DNA from: Trichaptum fuscoviolaceum | Taxonomy: Eukaryota; Basidiomycota; Agaricomycetes; Hymenochaetales; Trichaptaceae | Direction: 5' to 3' | Assembly (NCBI GenBank): GCA_910574455.1 | Contig: CAJSYZ010000007.1 | Location: 3,603,773-3,667,772, forward strand | DNA length: 64,000 nucleotides | Notes under the pieces: generated by a model | Told to the model about the DNA's origin: nothing | The model's input: only the letters and a program-made list of their open reading frames with translations | Databases searched by the model: none | Position numbers and translations under genes: made by a program | Shown here: piece after piece, positions 11,019 to 19,700 of the stretch | How the letters are laid out: every line of letters begins with the position of its first letter | How positions within the stretch are numbered: position 1 is the first letter of the stretch

Positions 11019-11042
11019 AAAAAAAAAAAAAAAAAAAAAAAA
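11019..11042 (+). repeat. A24 homopolymer inside the LTR element
   Basis: Twenty-four A residues (T24 in the element's own orientation) lie 11 bp past the gag stop codon. They may mark a small poly(A)-tailed insertion covering about 10860-11042, or simply be an expanded tract; no SINE promoter boxes are recognisable. Confidence 0.6.
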
Positions 11043-11053
11043 TGCAGGGGAAT

Positions 11054-12238
11054 CTACCGGGTTTTGACCAAAATTCGCGCCAAAGGGCGGCTTTGCTTTC
11101 GTTGAGGCGTGCCTTTCCCACCGAGCTGGGGAGAGGCAGTCAGTTTGCCTAGGCGGTCGGGTTTCGCAAGGACCGGGGTCGGGGACGAAGCGGGGGTCGA
11201 GGACGAGCCTTCAGGCAGGGCGGCCTCAGGGGGCCCTTCCGGGATCGACTGGGACCGGGCTGGACGGGATTTTCGGTGCAGGAAATCTACCAAAGTTCGG
11301 GACGCGTTTGCTTGTGCTTCTGCAGCACCAAGCAGTCGTTCGGGAACAACGGGGTCGAGCTGGGTTGGGATCGAAGCGGGAACTGGTTCAGAGACTGGGG
11401 AAACAGGTGCGGGAACTGGAGGCACGGCGGGAGAAGCTGGGGTCGAAGTGTCTGGAGCGGGGGACGTGACAGTCGGGACCGGGGCGGCAGTAGACGTTGA
11501 CGGGATTGTTTGCAGATCAGAGATGCATACTTGTATCAAACCCTGTAAGAGGCTTTCAACTTCGTGACGCAGGAACTGGCTGAACGCGGGATCCGTGTCT
11601 TGGACTATCCGAGTGCAGTGGGGCACCATTCGGGTCAGGACTTGTGCAACGCGGCTCAACATGGCGGGAGACGGTTCTGAGGCAGCGGGGGTGCAGGTTT
11701 CCGGGGCAGAATCCGAGGACGTAGCTTGGACACCTATCGTCGCAAACTGGCGTTTCGGGCTAGACTTCCGGGGTGCAACCTTTGCGGGAGGAGCGGCTTT
11801 TTTCACGGGAGGCCTTTCAGCACAATCGCGAATCAAGTGGCCCTTTGTTCCACAGTAGAAGCAGAGCCCAAGTTTTCGCCTTTCATGCCTATCAGCATCA
11901 GAAAGGGTGCGCTTGGTCGAGGACGGGATTCGGGGAACCGTAGGACGGGGCATCGTGGCACGAGGCGGGGCAGTCGGACATGCGGGGACCAAATGTTCAT
12001 TAGAACCGCAGTAGAAACAGAGGCGCAGTTTACGGCGCAGTTCACGCGTTTCTGGGGTCGACGTGTGGGACGCAGGACGAGAGCGGGGACGAGATGCTAC
12101 CGAGGCTGGGGAAGTTGACCGGGACGTGGCTGGCGAGGCAGGGACAGAGACAAGCCGGGGGAGCTGGACAGCAGGTGACTGTGGCCGGGAATTGCTTGGG
12201 GAAGACGAGCGCGAGTAGCGGGAGTCTGACACGGACAT
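11054..12238 (-). CDS. Gag-like protein with two CCHC zinc knuckles
   Basis: 394 residues. The first 80 are Ser/Pro/Arg-rich. Two zinc knuckles follow, CFYCGSNEHLVPAC (about residues 73-86) and CFYCGTKGHLIRDC (about 127-140), each preceded by a basic helix of the form RRKLRLC/ERRKLGLC. After a Lys/Pro-rich linker there is a helical part (about 195-245, LSRVAQVLTRMVPHC..), then a Pro/Thr/Val-rich stretch and a basic C-terminus. Knuckles of this type bind RNA in retrotransposon Gag proteins. The usual large capsid domain N-terminal of the knuckles is missing, so the order of parts is atypical. No pol frame follows. Confidence 0.7.
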   Translation of the reverse strand: MSVSDSRYSRSSSPSNSRPQSPAVQLPRLVSVPASPATSRSTSPASVASRPRSRPASHTSTPETRELRRKLRLCFYCGSNEHLVPACPTAPPRATMPRPTVPRIPSSTKRTLSDADRHERRKLGLCFYCGTKGHLIRDCAERPPVKKAAPPAKVAPRKSSPKRQFATIGVQATSSDSAPETCTPAASEPSPAMLSRVAQVLTRMVPHCTRIVQDTDPAFSQFLRHEVESLLQGLIQVCISDLQTIPSTSTAAPVPTVTSPAPDTSTPASPAVPPVPAPVSPVSEPVPASIPTQLDPVVPERLLGAAEAQANASRTLVDFLHRKSRPARSQSIPEGPPEAALPEGSSSTPASSPTPVLAKPDRLGKLTASPQLGGKGTPQRKQSRPLARILVKTR

Positions 12239-12559
12239 AGCGACGCGGGGATTTTTGTCGAAGTCCGAAAAAAAAGAGTCGGGTAAAGAGCGTAGATTGT
12301 TGCCAATCCTGGTTATGGTAAGCTTTAGACTTTTGTCCTAATGTTACGACCTGGGGGGAACCTGGGGGCCGGGGCGCGTTAGCGGCTTCCGGGGCAAGGC
12401 CTGGGAGAGCGCGCGGCCGCAGAGAAGGCGAAAGGAACCGTTAAGGACGCTACAGCGCCAACGGAGTCGCGCGGGAAGCGGGGCTACGAGGGCGAGACGC
12501 AAGGGGGCTCGAGGCGAGGATGGGACGTAGTCAGAGTCGAGGCGCGGGGAAACGCGCAG

Positions 12560-12830
12560 ACCAGGAATCGCAGAGCGGGATTCTTGCGGGAATCTCAGGG
12601 CGGGATTCGTTCGGGAATCTCAGACCGGGATTCGTGCGGGAATCGCAGAGCGGGGTTCGTTCGGGATTCGTGCGGGAATCTCAGAGCGGGACTTGTTCGG
12701 GATTTGTGCGGGAATCTCAGAGCGGGATTCGTTCGGGATTCGTGCGGGAATCTCAGAGCGGGACTCTGGCGGGAATCTCAGAGCGGGTTTCTGGGCCGGA
12801 CTCAAGGCGGGATTCGTAGAGCGGGATCCG
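12560..12830. repeat. Short tandem array of GGGAATCTCAGAGCGGGA-type units
   Basis: The motif GGGAATCTCAGAGCGGGA recurs about every 30-60 bp, with interposed TTCGTTCGGGATTCGTGC blocks, for roughly 250 bp. It produces repetitive shadow reading frames in all directions, none of which look like real proteins. Confidence 0.75.
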
Positions 12831-12939
12831 GGACAAGACAGAGACAAGAGAGCCAGAGAGCAGGCGTGCTCAGGACGGGAGCAGAGAGCTCAGGATAACC
12901 GGGATCTCAAGGCAACACTTCTGTATCAGGAGGAGGTTC

Positions 12940-13022
12940 CCTAAGGAAGCACTCGACAAGTCAGCATTGTAAAACTACACTAGAGACAAGACAGAAACAC
13001 ACCTAAGGAAGCACTCGACAAG
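12940..13022 (+). repeat. Pair of 21-bp direct repeats
   Basis: A 21-bp sequence beginning CCTAAGGAAGCACTCGACA occurs at 12940-12960 and again, identical, at 13002-13022, 62 bp apart, inside the putative nested LTR. Confidence 0.8.
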
Positions 13023-13689
13023 AGGACAAAAGTGAGTGCTCCTTACGGTGGCGACAGGTATTTATCTACTGGGCAGAATCTACAGGGAACAGGCATGCAC
13101 AAACGCGCAACTAACTAGTTACACAATCTTGCGGGCGAAGGCCGCGCATACAGTGACGTGAATCCGGGATTCGGGATTCAGTGCGGGGGACATCTGGGCA
13201 AGATCTAAGGGAACGAGCGTGAAGCATGGTCAAGTGAAACAAAGAGAACTAAAGGAATGTAATTGTGTGCGAGGTATCAAGCTGGCGCACAGGCAGCGGG
13301 GTAACGAGCGTGGGGGGCGGATGTAATGCATACATCGTCTCGGGATAAGTTGCAGGCAACTTCTGGCGTGGATCAGGGTTGCGGGAGATCGACAGGGACC
13401 AACTTCGAAGAAGCCGGTGCTTCGATGTTGTAACAAAGCCTAATCGCGAGGCGCGCGCGGGGCAGGGCGACTAAGGACGGGGTTCGAGTCCTTGCGGACA
13501 ATGAGATCAATCCCGCACACGGGGTGGCGGGAATGTGATCTACGGGCCGGGACAGGACACTACTAACGAGACTAGTTGGCTGGCACGTGCGTGGCCAGGC
13601 CAATCACCTGGGGCTATCTCAAGACGGGGTTAGCATCGAGGAGCAGGGAAGCTAAGGGGTTTCCCGTGGACGGCGGGAAACTCGCGCGA

Positions 13690-14060
13690 TTCGAGACGGG
13701 ATCATGCAGGGAATCGAGTTTGGGTTTCGACCGGGAATCGTAGCGGGAATCTTTTGGGAATCAGAGCGGGAACTTAGCTGGGGTTGTGATGGGAATCGCG
13801 GCGGGATCGAAGGCGGGAATCCTGCAGGGGATTTGCGCAGGGATTCGAGACGGGACGCGAGGCGGGAAATGAGCGGGATTTCGACTGGGATCGTGCGGGG
13901 GAAGGAGCGGGATTCCAACCGGGAAGCGAGCGGGGTTTCTACCGGGAATGAGCGGGGGAGTCTGGCGAGACTCTAGTCGGGAAACGAGCGGGGGGAGTTT
14001 GGCGGGACTCCAACCGGGACGAGTGGGGGAGTCTTGACGGGACTCCAACCGGGAACAAGC
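13690..14060. repeat. Degenerate CGGGAATC / CGGGACTCC repeat region
   Basis: CGGGAATC, GCGGGATT and, further right, GGCGGGACTCCAACCGGGA recur irregularly. The composition matches the 12560-12830 array, which suggests the two were once one region or belong to the same element family. The 172-codon minus frame across it is a by-product of the repeat. Confidence 0.6.
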
Positions 14061-14338
14061 GTGGGTTGCGGGATTGTCAGAGAGGACGCTTGACAGCGTT
14101 CGCGGCGAGGCGGGATTCCTGGCGGGGCAGGCTGTGGACGAACAAGGGCAGGTCGAGAGGCACAGGATGTCGAAGGGGTTAGCTAGGGCACCGTGGCAGG
14201 ACGAGCGCAGGGCAGGGTTCGTGACCGGGCAGGATTGCGGGATAGCAATCCTTGACCGCTGTCGTGTTGGCTTACTCAAGGCCAGACAGAGGTCGGCTTT
14301 GGACGCAGTGGATCAATCTCCTAACTGCACTTCATGAC

Positions 14339-14801
14339 TGTGGACGCGAGGCCGGGATCTGGTATCCGGGCATAGTCGAGAACCTACAAGGTCTGGGATA
14401 GCTATGGCTATGGCTATGGCTGTGGCTATGGTGAGTGACTTCGGGACTATGGCGAGGTACGGGGTTCGCTGGAGCGGGGAACAGAGCCTGACGGGAGCGG
14501 GGAGCAAGCAGGGGATCATCCTAGAGTCGGGGGAACGACGGGGCGGGCTAGGGATGGATCGAGACACGGGGACGAGGCGGGGGACTGACAAGGAGACGTG
14601 GGCGAGGACAAGCAGGGGCGAGGAGGTCATAGCGGGGCGGAACTCTTAGCAGGAGAATGCATGGCGAAGCAGAGGTTCTTCCGGGATCAGAGAGCGGGGG
14701 ATCCTTTCGGGATCTAGCCAAGGTCGCGATTTCGGGTTTCAGTATACCGGGTTCTGTTCGGGATTGCCTTAGACATGTTGGGGTCCTGGGGGATCCCGAC
14801 A
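14339..14801 (-). repeat. LTR, 5' copy in element orientation (complete)
   Basis: Complete 463-bp repeat, TGTCGGG at 14801 reading down to CCACA at 14339 on the minus strand. No tRNA-type primer site starting TGG follows immediately, so the priming mode is unclear. The right flank starts CAATC; the matching target duplication would lie outside the window beyond the LINEs. Confidence 0.87.
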
Positions 14802-15115
14802 CAATCGTCTCCACAGATATGGACTAGTCGGATTCGATTGGGGAGAAACTCTTCTAGATAGAAGAATGCGTTGGGGTTGGTGTGGTAGATGAAGAAGATA
14901 GAGTCGGGTTGGACGATTAGACTGGCAGTTTTTGTGATGGACCAAACTGTATCGTCACAATACTTGGTGAAACTGTATGTGTCGAATTGATAACAGTTGG
15001 CTACGGAGTATTGGACTTGGTATATATGTCTTCCTGCGTTGTCGAGTTGGTTGGTGTCGGTGTGGGTAAGGAGCAAAGCGTTTTGTGGGATAGAGGGTGC
15101 CGTGATGGATAGATG
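14802..15115 (-). pseudogene. Unidentified coding fragment interrupted by the LTR element
   Basis: A minus-strand frame is open from just after a TAA (15116-15118) to the LTR border, about 104 codons with protein-like composition (for example YSVANCYQFDTYSFTKYCDD and FFYLEEFLPNRIRLVHICGD). It has no ATG and no continuation on the far side of the element, so it is a 5'- and 3'-incomplete relic or a single exon. I do not recognise the family. Whether it was a host gene or part of another transposon is open. Confidence 0.4.
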
Positions 15116-15688
15116 TTATGACGTAAAGTGAAGTGGTTTTCTGTTTGACCTTTGTTTAGTCTTGAGGGTCGTCAAGCGATAACGTTATGAGATGATCGAC
15201 GGTGGGGCAGTGTTTGTGATGCTTTGTTCAATGTTAACAGATGAGCTGTTCTTCGATTTCTGGATCGGTCTCCCTTTGCTATTACCAAGCGGCACGTCTG
15301 CGAGTTATGCTCATTGTCCAATAGGTGTCCCAAAGACTAGGCTAGCAGCTTTATGCCTTCTTTGCAGGTACTGAGTCCTCTTCCTGTGTGCACAGCTACG
15401 GTCCCGTTTGGTATGACAGAAGTTGGTTCCTTTGTAATGCTACTGTCTGGGGTTTAATCAACCAATGAGCTGGAGCGGTTTTCTTAATCTTCGGATCGCG
15501 ACTCTCGAAGTTTTCCTTGGCCTCCCTCTTGCAATCGATGAGCACCTTGCTACACTGAAGGGATTACCTCGAGCGGATGTTCTTTTGGACTAGATGGGTT
15601 TACAACTGGTTAGTAGTAAGTGGAGCTATGGCTCAACACCTTAGTCGTAAAGACGGATGTCTTCGACGGTAGAAAAGTTCGATCTAAT
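15116..15688. other. Non-coding stretch
   Basis: No gene is seen. Two similar segments (around 15230-15300 and 15455-15545, both with ATGAGCTG and GGATCG) hint at an old, degenerate duplication. Confidence 0.4.
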
Positions 15689-16155
15689 TGTTACGTCTCA
15701 ACTTACGGTCTCGTATAGTTGGGGAACGCAACATTAAGTTGCTCAGTGATAGCGGAGCTAGGGCTCGACACTAGGTGTTGTATGGACAAAGGCCTACGAT
15801 GTAGAGTAGAGAGAAACAGATGTATAGCAGAGACTAGAGACGGGGGGTTTGACAAAGGAGATCGAACTTAGAGTTCGATCATGCTAAGTACAGGGGTTTA
15901 TATACTGTAGCTGCGGAGCAAGGGTACATTGGAAGATGAGTAAGAAGAGAACAATAAGAGAGTAGACGATAGGCTACTAATAATAGTGTGAGAGCGATGG
16001 GCAGAGGGTTAGGGCAAAGGGTACATGTGTAACATCGGGATTGGCTGAGGGTTGAGGGTTACATCGGAGGATGACTGAGCAGAACAAGAATAGAAACAAA
16101 TAGGGCGAAGGGTTCGGAGTAATGGGGGCCGCTGACATAGTAAGAAAACGTAACA
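15689..16155. repeat. Candidate solo LTR with 8-bp terminal inverted repeats
   Basis: Starts TGTTACGT and ends ACGTAACA, a perfect 8-bp inverted repeat with TG..CA ends, 467 bp apart. A TATA-like TTTATATAC sits near 15897. Inside are diverged direct repeats about 150 bp apart (GGGTACATTGGAAGATGAG and GGTTACATCGGAGGATGAC). The flanking 5-mers (CTAAT and GTTAC) do not match, so a target duplication is not seen. Confidence 0.45.
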
Positions 16156-16777
16156 GTTACCTTTTTAACTATTAAATACCTAATCTGGCTCCAATATCTG
16201 TCATCCACAATAACAGACTTCTAAAGAAGGGACACAGCTTCACACACCCTGTCTTCACTTTAGACAGCCACCTATGTTTGCAGTGTATCAGGGTGTACAT
16301 ATGATATCTTACCTGATATGGTAAGTGAGGGTCAGGGCAGGGCATCTAGGACGACTGTCCTAGACACGGAGCATCTGGCAGACCCCCCTCCCCCCTCTGC
16401 GAGATCCTAGAAGTTTAGGATGTCCGGACCAGACCGAAAGTTTGGCTCTGTACTGTTTAGGACGAAAATGTCGTCCTAAATCCTTACGGGAAGTCATCCA
16501 CTGTCACGGTAGCTGCCATTTCAGCTGCCTGCCTTCATATGAATCGACAATCATGTCATGAGAGTCCGAGAGTAAGAGTTGAAAAAGATTTACACCACTG
16601 TCATCAGCCTGTGCCTGTGTGAATTTGAAGTCATGACCTGCGCTCACGATCACATGATGCCTCACTCACGCGTCGCGTCGCCTGTGTTCTGTTGCAACCA
16701 ACCATTGTCCGCAAGATTGTAGGCTGTACTACCGGCGTTCACCTCACCTTTCTCTCTCTTTTCTGGGCAACAATACT
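16156..16777. other. Intergenic region upstream of the SIN scaffold gene
   Basis: No gene is seen. It contains a C-run (about 16385-16398) and, just before the start codon, a pyrimidine-rich CTTTCTCTCTCTTTTC stretch of the kind found in fungal promoters. No TATA box is obvious. Confidence 0.4.
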
Positions 16778-19700
16778 ATGGCTTCAAGACCGGCATGGAT
16801 GACGGAAGATCTCGCCGATGAATGGATTGAGGAAGAGGAATCGCATTCACCGAGCGAACAGCGTATGGCAACCTCATCTTCCACTCGAAGCCATATTGGG
16901 ACTTGGAGAACTGGATCGGTAGAGGTCAAGGAACTTCCTGCGGGTCGGGATGACTGTGAACCACAAGTTGGTACATTTGTTGTGCGTGAAGATCTTCCAC
17001 CAGCGCAGTTGCCACAAACACCAGGGAAGAAGGCCGCAATCAAGGATATATTCAGTCCTCTCCCTCTGGAAAGGATGTTTGATCCTCCGTCACCTCCAGA
17101 ACAATCCTCACCACCACAATCTCAGCCAGTCTTGATGACTCGACATAGTTCAAATCGGCCAGCGAAGCCGTCCAAGCTTTCTCAGGTGGTGGCTATGTCT
17201 ATGGTTGAGGAGGAAGATGACGAAAAAGGACAAGAGCCGCAGGCTGCTAAGGATGAAATTGTGGAGACTGATATGCCAAACATGGGTGGACTTGGGAAAC
17301 ATAAACCTGCGGCGGATTGTCATTTCACCTTCGCTATTCCTCGGCAGAGCCCTCCTGTTACCTCTCCCGAAGGTGACCTCGTTCTACCTTTCTCCAACCA
17401 GCAACCACAGGCACAAAGTACTCCGCTTGTCCCCGCTCCAGCTCAAATACAAGGACAACCATCTACAGATCCCCGGCTTCGTCTTTTCCAATTCCAGTAC
17501 GATACTTACACTCGGGACCATCTGTCCGCACTTGTTGATTCATTTGGAGTCAATACACCATCGAATGGCAGCAGTGATCAAAGTGCTGGTCCTACTCTTC
17601 CTCTAGCCATCGTTACTGAAGATACGGATCATGCAAGAGATGAGCGAGAAGAGTCTTTCTCTAGGCTACGCAGCAGCAAGAGAATCAGATTGACGCCCCC
17701 TACCGAGCCTGGCGATACTATTCGTCATCGACTGTCTGAATTACAGTCTGCGCGGAAGAAGGACTACGTTGGCGAGTCGAGGTCTCTTATGCAACAGATC
17801 AAACGAGCTCGTGATGTTTCGATGCTTTCGGTTGCAGGCAACATCCAGGCACATACGGAGGTGGAGGAAGAAACAGAGCACAGCCAGCGAAGTAAGTCCT
17901 TGTTTGACCTCTGACCCCGCAACGACTAAAGCATCGTTACTCAGGTGCCGCTACAAACAAACATCTTCAACTACCCCAGTATCCGTACGACAGGCAACCT
18001 CCGTCAGAATCCACCTCGTTATCATCGAATACGAACGCCGTCACAGCTGCCAAAGGCAGCAAGTACTCATCGCTTGCGTACCGCAAGCAAGCGGCAGACC
18101 TTATGGCGAAGATCAAGACTGACATAGTCATCACCCGAAGATCGTTTTCCGAGAAAACAGACAAGTCTATGACAAGCCAGTTGGACGATGAAGATATTGA
18201 GAGACGGTCAGGTGCTCCTTCACCTGATACAAGACCTCAGGAAACTCAACCATCCCCCCGGCGGCGAGTCGCCGATGAAAAGGAGAATGAACCCGAACTT
18301 CCATCATATGCTGCTAGTGTTGAATCTCCCGGTGTCTTGTTCAGCCCAGATAAAATAGCATCACCTGCTTACGGAAAAATCTCTCGTGCAGAAATTTCGC
18401 ACACTCAAAACATGAATACTTTTGCGTTTCCCATCGTTGTGCCCCAACAACAGGACGTCTTCGACGGTGTTGCGACTGATCGTGTGCGATCCCCAAATCC
18501 TACTTTCCTTGCACCTCCTTCAGCAGTCTTTAGTAACGCCCGCACAAACTCGGACTTGAATCGATTTGTTTCATCGAGCACCACCGCAACAAATGCAACG
18601 GGAACGACGCTCACTGGTGGATCGTTCGTGAAGCATCCAGGCCCTCCTCAAATGGTACGAATCACACCCACGGATCTCCCTGGCTTGCCAGACCGAGTCG
18701 GTAAAATGGTCTACGACAGTGCCCTAAAGCGCTGGGTCAAGGAGAAGGGCTTACCGCCACAAAACGTTAATAAAAATGTAGATGCTACAACTGGTGAAGT
18801 GGAGGGGGAGAGTGACGATCCGTTCCGGGACTTTGAGAGTCTGCGAGACGAAGACTCGAGAAATCATAATGCTACCCTCGATGCTAGCAACATCACAGGT
18901 TTTTCGCAAGGATATGTCAGTGCGCACAGCGAGGAAATGCAGATGGATGATTCGGACTCAGACACTGACGAAGATGACGATGAAGCTCATTTCTCCACAT
19001 TTTCTTTCACAGGACCAGCTGCAGGTGTTGTTCACGTCATTACGGGCGAGGAAGATATGGATGAGGAAGATGAGACGACGGATACAGATGGAGAACCACT
19101 TCCCGAGCAAGACGATGGAGGAAACAGCGATTATGAAGAGATGGACTCTGGCAATAATCTGTCCAGCCATATTGCCTCTTTAGCCTCCATGTCTATCAGC
19201 GATACTGGCCCTGCGAAGCAACCTGGTACGAATGGCCACAATATAGCCGTATTCACTAGTGTGGATCTGGCGATGCAGACACCTAGTGCGCAAGAGAAAC
19301 GGGTTGTCCAGCCTCCGCGGTCAGTTCTGAAGAGTGCAAGCGTTACACCTGCGAATAAACCTGGACACCGACGCTCAGTCAGTTTCTCGGACGGAAGAAC
19401 AGACGGTAAAATATTGGACACTGAAAGCGCTGATCGTAGATCTGCTACATCGTTCCTTCCCTCAACTCGAACGAATAGGATCGCGGATATGCTTGGTAAG
19501 TTGGAAGACGAAAGTGAGCAAGAATGACATCCCTCACTTAATTATGAAATTGACTTTATTTGGCTGTAGGTTATGAAGACGATTCTCCCTCCAAAGGAAG
19601 TCAACAGTCTGGCCGAAATCCCAATCAATCTCTACAACCGATGTCTGATCGTATTGAAGATCCAAATACTAGTGGCGTAGCAAGCAGATCTCTCGCTCGG

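Larger units (their letters stand above)
12342..13435 (-). repeat. Possible nested LTR bounded by TGTTAC / GTAACA
   Basis: On the minus strand the block starts TGTTACAACATCG and ends GGTCGTAACA. A TATA-like ATAAATA (13059-13065) falls in the middle, as in a U3/R boundary, and the gag start lies about 100 nt beyond its end. That arrangement would suit a 5' LTR plus leader of the gag element. Only one copy is in the window, so the LTR call rests on termini and layout alone. Confidence 0.4.
10392..14801 (-). mobile_element. LTR retrotransposon with gag-like gene but no pol, minus strand
   Basis: Two direct repeats of about 460 bp (10392-10847 and 14339-14801) differ at only five positions. On the minus strand they start with TGTCGGG and end with CCACA. 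A G-rich polypurine tract precedes the downstream one. The 3.5-kb interior codes for a 394-residue double-CCHC protein and holds GC-rich CGGGAATC repeats, but no protease, RT or integrase motif. This fits a non-autonomous gag-only (TR-GAG-like) element. An alternative is nesting: the gag gene and the TGTTAC-bounded block at 12342-13435 may belong to a second, truncated element inserted into the first. Confidence 0.75.

Noticed and set aside
13478..13500. GGGTTCGAGTCC, resembling a tRNA B box
   Set aside because: No A box, acceptor stem or cloverleaf can be formed around it, and it lies in the LTR element.
13761..14279. 172-codon minus frame rich in Pro, Arg and Ser
   Set aside because: Generated by the CGGGAATC/CGGGACTCC repeats; it has a repeat-driven period and no domain.
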